The position numbers were made by a program, and so were the translations under genes. From positions 22,320-86,319 of the forward strand of contig NZ_LDWR01000022.1 of NCBI RefSeq assembly GCF_001039005.1: a stretch of DNA of 64,000 bases, read 5' to 3'. Positions 25,857 through 34,295 of this stretch are shown here, in pieces. The notes under the pieces are model-generated. The model saw only the letters and a list, made by a program, of their open reading frames with translations, made no database searches and was not told the DNA's origin. The stretch is from Burkholderia cepacia (GTDB lineage: Bacteria; Pseudomonadota; Gammaproteobacteria; Burkholderiales; Burkholderiaceae). Each line of letters opens with the position of its first letter. Position 1 is the stretch's first letter.

Positions 25857-27258
25857 TCGCGCCGTCGAGCCGCTCGCGCCGCTGGCGTCGGCGATGGCGG
25901 CGCGCATCGTCGAGGCGTCGCGCCCGCGGCATCCCGGGATCCACGTGGTCGAGGATGCGGAGGGCGCGCAACTGTTGCTCGTGAACGGAAGCCGCCTGTT
26001 TCATGTGCCGCACGATCTGCATGACGCGTTTCAGGCGGCGCTCGAGGACGGGGATGCGCAGGCCGTCGCGTCGCTGGTCGCGAGCCGCGGGCTCGACATG
26101 CGCCCGGCGATCGACGACGAGCCTTTGACCGAGATGCCGGTGCACGCGTTGTCGCTTGCCGTCGCGCAGAAATGCAATCTCGGCTGCACCTATTGCTACG
26201 CCCAGCAAGGGGAATTTGGCGGCAAGGCGAAGAACATGCCGCTCGAAACCGCGCTTGCGGCAGTCGATCTGCTGATCGATCAGGCGAGCGAGGGCGGCAA
26301 GATCAATCTTGCATTCATGGGCGGTGAGCCGCTCGCCAATCGCGCGGTGCTGCGCGCGGCGACGGTCCACGCGCGGGAGCGCGCCGATGCCCGCGGAATC
26401 CGCTGCCAATTTTCAGTGACGACGAACGGCAGTCTGCTGCAGGAAGACGACGGGGCGTTCTTCGAAGAGCACGGCTTCGCTGTCACCGTCAGCCTCGACG
26501 GCCCCGCGCCCGTGCATGACCGCTTGCGTCCGTTCAAGGGCGGCATGGGCTCGTTCAATCACATCGTCGAGCGCGTGACGCCGTTGCTTGCGCGCCAGCG
26601 GCGCATGCAGGTCTCGGCGCGCGTGACCGTCACACCGTTCAATCTCGACTTGCCGAGCACGCTCGATACTTTCGTCGACATGGGGTTCCACAGCGTCGGC
26701 TTCTCGCCGCTGCTGCGCGCTTCGAACGGCCGCGCGGAAATGGGCCCGGACGATATGGCAGACATGCTGCAAGGGATGATCGCCTGCGGGCTCGCGTTCG
26801 AGCAAAAGGTCATGCGCGGGGAGCGCTACCCGTTCTCGAACATGCAGAACGCGCTGCGCGAAATCCAGCGCGGTACGCATCGGCCGTATCCGTGCGGCGC
26901 GGGGGCGGGGTATTTCGGCGTCTCCGCCGATGGCGAGCTGGCGGCGTGCCACCGCTTCGTCGGCGACGAGGCCGGCGTCATGGGGCATCTCTCCACGGGC
27001 GTCGATCAGGCGCGCCAGACGATCTGGCTCGCCGAGCGTCACGTGCACAAGCAACAGCCCTGCAATGCATGCTGGGCGCGCTATCTTTGCGGCGGCGGAT
27101 GCCATCACGAGGTCGTCGAGCGCGGACGCAGCGCCTGCGATTACATCCGCGGCTGGCTGCACTATGCAATCGGCGCGCACGGCAGGCTCGCGCGCTATGC
27201 GCCGGCCTGGTTTGCCGGTTCGCCTGGCGCGTCGTCTGGTGGTGCGGGAACGGCGTGA
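25846..27258 (+). CDS. Radical SAM/SPASM peptide-modifying enzyme, QhpD-like
   Basis: This 470-residue radical SAM protein has the [4Fe-4S] motif CNLGCTYC at about residues 110-117 and GGEPLANR after it. The SPASM region has PCGAGAGYFGVSADGELAACHRF near residues 348-370 and CNACWARYLCGGGC near 405-419. This closely follows the pattern of QhpD, which makes thioether crosslinks in the CTQ subunit of quinohemoprotein amine dehydrogenase. The N-terminal ~100 residues may be a peptide-binding region. The ATG at 25846 (AAGGA five bases upstream) is preferred to 25840. It overlaps both neighbours, so it is translated with the LodA-like C-terminal half, its most likely substrate. Confidence 0.8.
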   Translation: MKPDRAVEPLAPLASAMAARIVEASRPRHPGIHVVEDAEGAQLLLVNGSRLFHVPHDLHDAFQAALEDGDAQAVASLVASRGLDMRPAIDDEPLTEMPVHALSLAVAQKCNLGCTYCYAQQGEFGGKAKNMPLETALAAVDLLIDQASEGGKINLAFMGGEPLANRAVLRAATVHARERADARGIRCQFSVTTNGSLLQEDDGAFFEEHGFAVTVSLDGPAPVHDRLRPFKGGMGSFNHIVERVTPLLARQRRMQVSARVTVTPFNLDLPSTLDTFVDMGFHSVGFSPLLRASNGRAEMGPDDMADMLQGMIACGLAFEQKVMRGERYPFSNMQNALREIQRGTHRPYPCGAGAGYFGVSADGELAACHRFVGDEAGVMGHLSTGVDQARQTIWLAERHVHKQQPCNACWARYLCGGGCHHEVVERGRSACDYIRGWLHYAIGAHGRLARYAPAWFAGSPGASSGGAGTA

Positions 27259-28790
27259 ATCGCACGTTCGACATGCTCGTGATCGGCGCAGGTCCCGCTG
27301 GCCTGTGCGTGGCGCTTCGCTTGAACCATCTCGGGCATCGCGTGCTGCTCGTCGAGCGAAGCCCGCTATGGCCTCGTCCGCAGATCGGGGAAGCGGTGAC
27401 GCCGGGTGTCAGAAACATCATCGACTACCTCGACGCGGACGAGGTGCTCGAATCCGTTCCGATCCTCGCAGGCAAGCCCACGAGCGTACGTTGGACGAGC
27501 GTATCGATCGAGACGGTGGCGCATGACGGCGCCGTCGTGGAGCGTGCCGCATTCGATGCGGCGCTGCTGCGCCTGGCCGTGGCGCGCGGCGTGGAAGTGC
27601 TGCGGCCGGCGAGCGTCGCGCAAGTCGACGGAGCGCCCGGTGCCTGGCGCGTGCAAATCGCTACGCCCGACGGGCTGCGGAACGTCGAGGCGCACGTGCT
27701 GCTCGATGCCCAGGGCCGGCAGAGCCGGCGCGAGCCGCAGCGCTTGCGCGCGCCTCGGCTGTCCACGGTATGGGCCGAAGCCGCGATGGAAACACCGGCT
27801 GCGCATGCCGATGCCGCCACGCGCGTGGAAGCGCTCGATGACGGATGGATGTGGGGCGCTGCGCTGCCGGGCGGCCGTTACCGCGTGATGTTCACGTTCG
27901 ATCCCTCCGCGCGGGACGACGCGCTCGAACGCGAGCCGGAGTCTGTCTTGCGCAACGCCTGCACGCGAAGCGCGTTGTTCAAGGACATTGCAGGTTTGCC
28001 TTGGTGCGATTCGCCGCGCATGTGCGTATCGACGCCCTACGTCGACGCGCTCTCCTGGCAGGACGGACGCATCAAGCTCGGCGACGCGGCCTTCGCGCTC
28101 GACCCGATCTCGTCCTCGGGCGTCGAGAAGGCGATGCGCTTCTCGCTCCAGGCCGCTATCGCGATCAACACGTGGTGCCGGGCAAGCGATGCGTCGGAGC
28201 GCGAACTGGCGCAGCGCTTTTACGAATCGCGCCTGATCGAAAGCGCGGCGCGTCACCTCGCATGGACGGCCGGGTACTACCGTCAGGCATGGTGCGCCGA
28301 GTCGCCTTTCTGGCGGCTGCGCTCGACGCCCGCATTGACGTCCGATACGGTTGCGATGGCCTCGCTCGGCGACGAAACCGCGGCGCGCGTAGACCTCATG
28401 ACGCACGCGCTGCAAGACGAATTGGCGCACGTGCCGTCGAACCAGCCCCAGCCCGGCGAGCCCGCGCCTCCGTTGCCCTTGCACAGTCCGATCCGCTTCG
28501 CCCGCGATACCGGCATTGTCGTGGTGCCTTGCGCGACCGGCGACCGTGTCACCGCGCATCCCGCCTTGCAGCATCCGAGTCTTGATCGACCCGTCGCGTT
28601 CTGGAATGGCGTGGCGCTGTTTCCGCTCCTCGACATGCTGACGCGGGCAACGCATCCGCTCGAGCTGATTGCGTTTCTCGGCAGATCGATGGAAGCGGCC
28701 AGGGCGCAACAGCTGCTCGAATGGCTGTGGAGCAAGCAAATGGTCGAGCCCGCTGTCTTCAGCGGCGGGAATACCTATCCAGCCTCATAG
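27255..28790 (+). CDS. FAD-dependent monooxygenase-like protein (LodB/QhpG type)
   Basis: This 511-residue flavoprotein has MLVIGAGPAGLCVALRLN at the N terminus and LGDAAFALDPISSSGVEKAM near residue 275-295, a pattern shared by LodB/QhpG and by flavin halogenases. LodB and QhpG oxygenate the tryptophan that becomes CTQ. A halogenase is the main alternative; GWMWGAALP resembles but does not match the halogenase WxWxIP motif. The C-terminal ~120 residues are an additional domain. The start is a GTG at 27255 overlapping the preceding stop as GTGA. The context beside a LodA-like protein and a QhpD-like enzyme favours cofactor maturation. Confidence 0.75.
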   Translation: MNRTFDMLVIGAGPAGLCVALRLNHLGHRVLLVERSPLWPRPQIGEAVTPGVRNIIDYLDADEVLESVPILAGKPTSVRWTSVSIETVAHDGAVVERAAFDAALLRLAVARGVEVLRPASVAQVDGAPGAWRVQIATPDGLRNVEAHVLLDAQGRQSRREPQRLRAPRLSTVWAEAAMETPAAHADAATRVEALDDGWMWGAALPGGRYRVMFTFDPSARDDALEREPESVLRNACTRSALFKDIAGLPWCDSPRMCVSTPYVDALSWQDGRIKLGDAAFALDPISSSGVEKAMRFSLQAAIAINTWCRASDASERELAQRFYESRLIESAARHLAWTAGYYRQAWCAESPFWRLRSTPALTSDTVAMASLGDETAARVDLMTHALQDELAHVPSNQPQPGEPAPPLPLHSPIRFARDTGIVVVPCATGDRVTAHPALQHPSLDRPVAFWNGVALFPLLDMLTRATHPLELIAFLGRSMEAARAQQLLEWLWSKQMVEPAVFSGGNTYPAS

Positions 28791-28862
28791 GATTCCTGCA
28801 GATCTCACAAAGATAAGATCCACTGCAAAAGCTATCGCAAAAATAACCAGGAGGAGCCACCC

Positions 28863-28928
28863 ATGAATACTCGGCGCGCTTTTCTCATCGTGTCCGCTGT
28901 GATACTTTGGGGCAACAATAAATACTAA
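28863..28928 (+). CDS. 21-residue ORF with very strong ribosome site
   Basis: The ORF is preceded by CCAGGAGGAGCC, the strongest Shine-Dalgarno in this cluster, and lies 72 bases after the flavoprotein gene. The product MNTRRAFLIVSAVILWGNNK plus a final Tyr is a basic start plus one hydrophobic segment, like a signal or anchor. It could be a real micropeptide, a precursor peptide, or the surviving start of an exported protein whose remainder was lost; downstream sequence abruptly becomes A/T-rich with no continuing frame. Confidence 0.4.
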   Translation: MNTRRAFLIVSAVILWGNNKY

Positions 28929-29371
28929 TATGGTATGCGATTATTGATGATCTCGATCCAATTCAAATATTAATCAACTAATAAAATCATTGAAAAACGA
29001 AGGCGATCATGCCGGTGTCCTTCGAACACGAAATGTCGAGATCGATCATTCACGATCGTCAAACACCAAAATCCGCGTTACATCAGGGCTGACGAACGAA
29101 GCATTCTGAAAATGGATGTTTCGATGTCGCGAATCAAAAAAATTATCAATGAGGGAAGTTTATTTTTCCGATCTTTACGGATAAGGTTTGACTCGGTGAA
29201 AGTGATTTGTCAGGAAGCATGGCGATTAATCATCGCTTGCCGCGGTTTCATTCGACCGTCGCTTTTGCCGATCAGCGTGCGCGACGACGCGTCGACAGGA
29301 ATCTCTACCCGGGATCATGCGACAGGCTCGATGTGCGCATATCCGTTTCGACATCAATGCCATGAGGGCTC
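28929..29371. other. A/T-rich intergenic stretch upstream of the LPMO gene
   Basis: Composition drops sharply compared with both sides. No supported gene was found; an ORF at 29112-29375 has no recognisable features. The region probably holds the LPMO promoter and may mark a recombination boundary. Confidence 0.45.
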
Positions 29372-30082
29372 ATGAACAAGATCATCCGCAGATACGTTGC
29401 TTCCGTCATGCCATGCTCGCTGGCCGGCGTGGCACTGCTGGTCGCGGCGGCCGGTGCTCACGCGCACGGCCGTTTGACCGAACCGCCTTCGCGCATCGTG
29501 CTGTGCACGCAAGGCCAGAATCCGAACTGCCCTGTCGACGCCTGGCACGCGAACGCGATGGAGAACGGCAAGTTCTTCCCCGCGACGCAAAGCGGCCTGT
29601 CAGATCCGTTCGCGCCGGACGACGCGAAGAATGCCGCACCACCGAAGGACGGCGAAATCGCCGGCGCCAGCACGAATGGCCCGCTGCCCGTGCTGAACGA
29701 GCAGTCGCCGGGCCGCTGGCAGAAGATCCCGCTACGGCCGGGCGCGGTGCAGAATTTCAAATGGGAATTCAGCGCCGTGCACAAGACGCGTCGCTGGAAC
29801 TACTTCATTACACGCGCCGACTGGAACCCGTCGGACAAGCTGACGCGCGCGCAGTTCGAGCCCACGCCATTCTGCACGATCCAGAATCCCGGCCAGCCAC
29901 ACTGGGACCCGAACGCGAACCTGGTGCCACAGCAGCCGACCATTCACCAATGCCAGCTGCCGATGCGTAGCGGCTACCACGTCATCCTTGCGGTCTGGGA
30001 GGTCGCGGATACGGCGATGGCGTTCTATCAGGTCGTCGACGCGGTGTTCACCAATGGCGATACGACACGCAGCCCGTTCTGA
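29372..30082 (+). CDS. AA10 lytic polysaccharide monooxygenase (chitin-binding type), secreted
   Basis: LPMOs of this family cleave crystalline chitin or cellulose oxidatively at a copper site formed by the N-terminal histidine brace. The precursor has a signal peptide (IIRRYVASVMPCSLAGVALLV) ending AHA, so cleavage leaves HGRLTEPPSR with His1, exactly as required. A second conserved region WEFSAVHKTRRWNYFITR supplies the other histidine, and LAVWEVADTAMAFYQVVD is typical of the C-terminal strand. The product is 236 residues with no carbohydrate-binding module. It pairs functionally with the GH18 chitinase at 62.4 kb, but they are not linked as an operon. Confidence 0.9.
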   Translation: MNKIIRRYVASVMPCSLAGVALLVAAAGAHAHGRLTEPPSRIVLCTQGQNPNCPVDAWHANAMENGKFFPATQSGLSDPFAPDDAKNAAPPKDGEIAGASTNGPLPVLNEQSPGRWQKIPLRPGAVQNFKWEFSAVHKTRRWNYFITRADWNPSDKLTRAQFEPTPFCTIQNPGQPHWDPNANLVPQQPTIHQCQLPMRSGYHVILAVWEVADTAMAFYQVVDAVFTNGDTTRSPF

Positions 30083-30093
30083 TACTGCCGCGA

Positions 30094-30126
30094 CATGACG
30101 CGCCCGGCGATGCCCGGGGCGTCATG
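30094..30126 (+). terminator. Hairpin after the LPMO gene
   Basis: CATGACG (30094-30100) pairs with CGTCATG (30120-30126), with additional G/C pairing inside. There is no T-run, so it may be a stabilising 3' hairpin rather than an intrinsic terminator. Confidence 0.4.
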
Positions 30127-30271
30127 AATTGAAGAACGCGCTCAGCGCGGCCGGAACGATCGCGGCTCACCCGTTTCGTTGACCGAATCGTTGTCGGTCC
30201 GACACCATGCTTAGGCGTTCAACAGCTGCAGCCGCCATCCTGACTTTCCCCGTAGCAGCTCAATTGTTGGT

Positions 30272-31618
30272 TCATCGCATGACCGTGAAATGTTGCGGGA
30301 ACGGCGTTTCGGTATCCGGCCGCCCCGCAGTGCCGTCGGCGCGCGCCAGCGGCGCGCCTGCCAACAGCGGCGTCATCAGCGCCGGAATGATGGCGCGATT
30401 GATCGCATCGCCAAAGCAGCGATGCAGGCCATAGCCCCACAGGATATAGATGTCCCAGGGCCGGTCGGTGCGGAACGCGTCCGGATCGTCGACCACGGCC
30501 GCATCGAACATCGCGGACAGGTTCGACGCGAACACCATCGCGCCTTTCTTCACCTGGCACGCGCGCGTCGTGCCCGACGCGATCTCGCAGTCACGCGTTG
30601 CGCGACGATAGATCACCGGATTGACCGGATTGAACCGCAGCGCCTCGAAAAGGATCGAGCCGACCGCCTGCTCGTCGCCGCGCGCCGCCGCGGCCTGGGC
30701 CTGCGCGAGCATGTCCGGATGATCGAGCAGCACGTCGAGCGCCTGCACGCACGCCTTCGAAATGGTCGGAATCGCGCCAATCACGAGGCCGATCATGTTG
30801 TTGCGAATACCGGCGCCGCCGAATCCGCCCGCGCCGGCATCGCGCAGTGCCACCGCGCGCTTCAGCACGGTGACGGGGCCGCCGGGGTTCGCGTCGAGCT
30901 TGGCGATCGCCGCATCGATCGCGCCCAGGCATTGGCCGGCGTAATCGAGCGCCTTGCTTTCCACCACCGGATCGCCTTGCAGATCGGCGAACAGATACCA
31001 GAACATCGCGGTCGTCCATTCGACGAGATCGGGAACGGACGCGGTATCGACGCCGAAATACTCCCGCACCATCAGTGCGGGCACGACCGTGGTCAGCACC
31101 TGCGGCAGATCGATCTCGTGAGGATGCGCGGCCACGATCCGCCGGGCCGCATCGCGCGCCTTCGGGACGATGATGTCGATCACGTCGCCGCGCTGCGCGG
31201 CGAGTCGCATGATCGACGCGTTGAGCTGATACTCGGCGCCATCCTGCATCCCGAGGAAGAAATTCGGGCCGCCAGTGATCTTGCACATCCTCGGCTCGTA
31301 GACGACCTCGAAGTCGCCTTGCCGATCGAGCACCTCGCGCACGTCCGCCGCCAGGGTGACGATGACCGACCCGTCGCACGGATAGGCGGTGACGAACGTC
31401 TTGTCCGTGGCGATATTGGGCGCGAACGCGCGCAGCGACGTGAATATCGAGCGCAGGCCGGCAGGATCGGTCAGCACGGCTTTCAGCCGCGCCGCGAGAT
31501 CGCCGCTGCCGCTCGCGAGCTTCGCCGCGATCTCGTCGCCGGCGAGCACACCCTTGCCCAGCGAGTGGGCTTCGAGCGCGATTGCATGGAACAGGTTCGA
31601 TGCAAAGGCAAAGGACAT
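30272..31618 (-). CDS. Cytochrome P450-family heme-thiolate protein
   Basis: The 448-residue protein contains an ExxR-type EALRFNP and the heme-ligand loop WGYGLHRCFGD near the C terminus, with the invariant Cys. The usual Phe of the FxxGxxxC loop is Trp, a variant known from P450 domains of fungal fatty-acid (Ppo) dioxygenases and related peroxygenases. The frame extends upstream to 32320 but overlaps the DyP gene there, so ATG 31618 (MSFAFASNLFHAIALE) is used. It is the last gene of a four-gene minus-strand run and lies 14 bases after the DyP peroxidase, suggesting a coupled peroxidase/P450 reaction. Substrate is unknown. Confidence 0.8.
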   Translation of the reverse strand: MSFAFASNLFHAIALEAHSLGKGVLAGDEIAAKLASGSGDLAARLKAVLTDPAGLRSIFTSLRAFAPNIATDKTFVTAYPCDGSVIVTLAADVREVLDRQGDFEVVYEPRMCKITGGPNFFLGMQDGAEYQLNASIMRLAAQRGDVIDIIVPKARDAARRIVAAHPHEIDLPQVLTTVVPALMVREYFGVDTASVPDLVEWTTAMFWYLFADLQGDPVVESKALDYAGQCLGAIDAAIAKLDANPGGPVTVLKRAVALRDAGAGGFGGAGIRNNMIGLVIGAIPTISKACVQALDVLLDHPDMLAQAQAAAARGDEQAVGSILFEALRFNPVNPVIYRRATRDCEIASGTTRACQVKKGAMVFASNLSAMFDAAVVDDPDAFRTDRPWDIYILWGYGLHRCFGDAINRAIIPALMTPLLAGAPLARADGTAGRPDTETPFPQHFTVMR

Positions 31619-31632
31619 CGGCGCGCTCCGCG

Positions 31633-33267
31633 TCAGGTAGGATCGGTCAGGCCCATGCCGATCAGGCGCAATGCCGTCATGCTGGGCATGAAGAAGTAGT
31701 CGCCGCCGCGCGCCTCGACAAAGTTCGGGATGCCGCTCGCGATGAACGGCGGATTGCCCGATTTCGGATCGGCCGCGATCACGTAACGCGCATTCGGCGC
31801 ATGACTGCCGACGAGCGGGCAGGTGTCGTTGCCGAGATTGAAATCGAGGCCGTAGTTCAGCCATTGCTGCTGAACGAACTCGAACTGGCGCGACAGGTTC
31901 GCGCAGACCGCCAGCATGACGATCCCGTGCTCGCCGTGGGCGTCGTCCTGGCTGCCGTATGGAAGACCGCGGCGCAGGATGCGCCGGCGGTTGTTGAGCG
32001 CGGACCCGGCACGGTTGACCGGATTGTCGTCGCCGACGTGCGGATCGAGCAGGTCGCGCGTGTTCATGCGGCGCGTATGCGCGCCCATTGGGCAGCGCAG
32101 GCCATCGAGATCGCCGCGATAGACGAAATCGACCAGGCGGCGCGCCCGTTCCGGATTGAGCTCGCCTGGTTTGTCCTTGTCGAAAAGCGGGTATTGGGCG
32201 TTGAAGGCCTGCCATTCGGCAAAGGTCGACGCCGCCATCAGCGGCACCCCGTCCTGCCAGCGGCCGGCCATTTTTGCCATCAGTGTCTGCTTCGCTTCGT
32301 CTTGCGACCCGAGGCGCCAAAGCCCATTCAGCTGGTCCGCCGTCTTGTCGATCCAGCCGTGAAAACCGCTCACGTCCTGATGCAGCTTGCGATACGCGAA
32401 GAACGTTCCGTTGCGGCTGAAATCGAGCGGCATCGCGGCGCCGGGGATTTCCTGCGCTTCATCCGGCCAACCCAGCAGGAACTCGCCGCGCGCGAGCGGC
32501 GACCAGTTGCCTTGGCCATCCACCTTGCCCTGGCCGACGGCCGCTTCCATCGCGACCTTCCTGTTGCCGGGCACCTGCCCGTCGAAGACCGGATCGCTGA
32601 TCGCGTCGGTAAAGCCGAAATGCTCGTCGGGCGTCGCCACGATCTTGCCGTCGAATTCCCGGGTGATCGCGGACAGATCCTGCCAGCGTTCGTCCGAGCC
32701 ACGATGACCCACGCACAGGGCAACGCCGCTGTCGGCATGTTTGCACCAGTCGATGATCTCGTCGGTGACCGTCTGCAAACCGGGAACAGCGGTGCCGTCA
32801 TCCCGCATCCGCGCATTGAGCATCACGAGAATGTGCGGCTGGTTCCTTGGGTCCTTCGTTTCCGACTGGTTCCAGACCGGGTCCCAGTCGGTCGCGTCGT
32901 CGCTGAGGATCGATGCGCGTGCGGCCATGCCGTCGATGAAATCGTCGGGCATTCCGCGCAGCGTGCGCGTCGGCACGCCGAGCGCGACCAGCCCCCAGAA
33001 CGTGAATGCGAGGTTGATCGTCACGTCCGGCCGCTCCACCGAGACCTTGCCCGTGGGCCTCAACGTGGGATGACGAAGGGAAGGCCATCGCATCGCGGTG
33101 GTCGCTTTCCGGCGCATATGCTCGACGAACGCGCGTCCTCTGGCGGCGCTACGCACGTTGAGCAGCATGAAGCGTCCTTTCGGAAAGCCCTGACGGCCAT
33201 ATGCGGTGAGGATGTTGCCCTGGATATCGGCGAGATCGAGATCGACGTCGTACTGTTGCTCTGTCAT
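31633..33267 (-). CDS. DyP-type heme peroxidase
   Basis: This 544-residue member of the dye-decolourising peroxidase superfamily starts DLADIQGNILTAYG, the typical first strand. It has the distal-site segment GFTDAISDP near residue 210 (a GxxDG variant with the catalytic Asp) and the proximal heme histidine in CPMGAHTRRMNTRD. It lacks a Tat or Sec signal, so it is cytosolic unless carried by partners. The start overlaps the previous stop as ATGA (33264-33267), so it is translationally coupled to the membrane-associated protein upstream. The P450 gene follows after 14 bases. Confidence 0.87.
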   Translation of the reverse strand: MTEQQYDVDLDLADIQGNILTAYGRQGFPKGRFMLLNVRSAARGRAFVEHMRRKATTAMRWPSLRHPTLRPTGKVSVERPDVTINLAFTFWGLVALGVPTRTLRGMPDDFIDGMAARASILSDDATDWDPVWNQSETKDPRNQPHILVMLNARMRDDGTAVPGLQTVTDEIIDWCKHADSGVALCVGHRGSDERWQDLSAITREFDGKIVATPDEHFGFTDAISDPVFDGQVPGNRKVAMEAAVGQGKVDGQGNWSPLARGEFLLGWPDEAQEIPGAAMPLDFSRNGTFFAYRKLHQDVSGFHGWIDKTADQLNGLWRLGSQDEAKQTLMAKMAGRWQDGVPLMAASTFAEWQAFNAQYPLFDKDKPGELNPERARRLVDFVYRGDLDGLRCPMGAHTRRMNTRDLLDPHVGDDNPVNRAGSALNNRRRILRRGLPYGSQDDAHGEHGIVMLAVCANLSRQFEFVQQQWLNYGLDFNLGNDTCPLVGSHAPNARYVIAADPKSGNPPFIASGIPNFVEARGGDYFFMPSMTALRLIGMGLTDPT

Positions 33268-34295
33268 GACTGGGTCACCCCTGGTGCCTCGTTCGAGTTG
33301 GCCATGGCGGCGGCGGGAACGGTTGCCCTGACGCTCGGGCTGACTGGAACGTCGGTGTCGATGACGCCCGGCGGCTGGGTCGGGCTCTCGATGTCAGTGG
33401 GGCGGTGCGCGTTGAGGAAATCGCCGAACGCCGCGTGAAGCCTCGCCGGATCGTCGCCTTGGTGATCGATCGCGAAGCGCGCGAAATTCTGTTGGAGATA
33501 CAACGACTTCAGCACCGAGCGCAGATCGGAGAACGGCGCGGTATCGAACGGTACCTCACCGCACTTCATCACGTACCGATAAGCGCCGTAGATGCCCAAC
33601 GCGAGCGCTACGGGCAGCGCGAGCCATGCCAATTTGCCCGCCACCATCGCTACGATGAGCGTCACCACCAGCGTGAAAATCGCGATCGCCGCGCCAATCT
33701 TCGGAATCGAAATCGACCGCGACAGGAATGGCGGCGTCGTGATCCAGTAATCGTTGAACGGCATCGTCGTTTCGACCTGGCAGCGTTTGATGTAATGCGC
33801 GAATTCGTCGCCGGTGCCGACGGTCTCGAAGCCGTAGCAATGTCGATAGACCGCGCTCAGCTCGTCGCGCATCACATTCCACAAGCTGACGAGATAATCG
33901 TGCAGGCCGCCGTCGTTGTCGCTGGCGTGACTGGGCGCGGGGTCGAAATCCACGCTCAGGAGCAGCCACGACGTCGACAGGTTGTCGACGTGCTGATCCT
34001 CGAGAAGATTGGTTTTCCGGATCGCGTCGACGAGCGAGTCGACCGGCACGCGACCGTTGAAGGCCGGCTGGTCAATCACCGCGAAGCGGGCGAAGTGCGT
34101 GCTGTGGGAGCGCGAGAACGGGCTGTTACGACCGCCGGCCTCGCATGCCTTACTTTGCATCGCAGTCGGCAGGGTGGCGAGCACCTGACGCAGCGACGAC
34201 GTGGGCGACGTCACGTTGCCGTCGTTGTCCTTCCACGGCTCGACCCGAACCGGCGACAGCACGGTAAGGAAATAATGACCACCGTCGAGGTTCAT
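33264..34295 (-). CDS. DyP-associated membrane protein, larger paralogue
   Basis: The 343-residue protein has no established function. The N-terminal half has THFARFAVIDQPAF and WLLLSVDFDP, strands that resemble the ferredoxin-like (dimeric alpha/beta barrel) fold. The same pattern occurs in the next protein upstream (IHFARWAII, YMLFISNFNG). Two hydrophobic helices lie together near residues 200-245 (AIAIFTLVVTLIVAMVAG and WLALPVALALGIYGAYR). The C terminus is proline-rich. Stop and start overlap with both neighbours (ATGA). Such domains recur beside or fused to DyP peroxidases, so a membrane-tethering or substrate-handling role is likely but unproven. Confidence 0.65.
   Translation of the reverse strand: MNLDGGHYFLTVLSPVRVEPWKDNDGNVTSPTSSLRQVLATLPTAMQSKACEAGGRNSPFSRSHSTHFARFAVIDQPAFNGRVPVDSLVDAIRKTNLLEDQHVDNLSTSWLLLSVDFDPAPSHASDNDGGLHDYLVSLWNVMRDELSAVYRHCYGFETVGTGDEFAHYIKRCQVETTMPFNDYWITTPPFLSRSISIPKIGAAIAIFTLVVTLIVAMVAGKLAWLALPVALALGIYGAYRYVMKCGEVPFDTAPFSDLRSVLKSLYLQQNFARFAIDHQGDDPARLHAAFGDFLNAHRPTDIESPTQPPGVIDTDVPVSPSVRATVPAAAMANSNEAPGVTQS

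Noticed and set aside
18589..28790. Violacein or rebeccamycin cluster
   Set aside because: Only VioA-like and VioB-like proteins are present; no VioC/D/E or Reb tailoring enzymes, and the remaining genes are of the quinoprotein maturation type.
31619..32320. N-terminal extension of the P450 frame by 234 codons
   Set aside because: It overlaps the DyP peroxidase gene in another frame and reads as arginine/proline-rich sequence; P450 homology begins at 31618.
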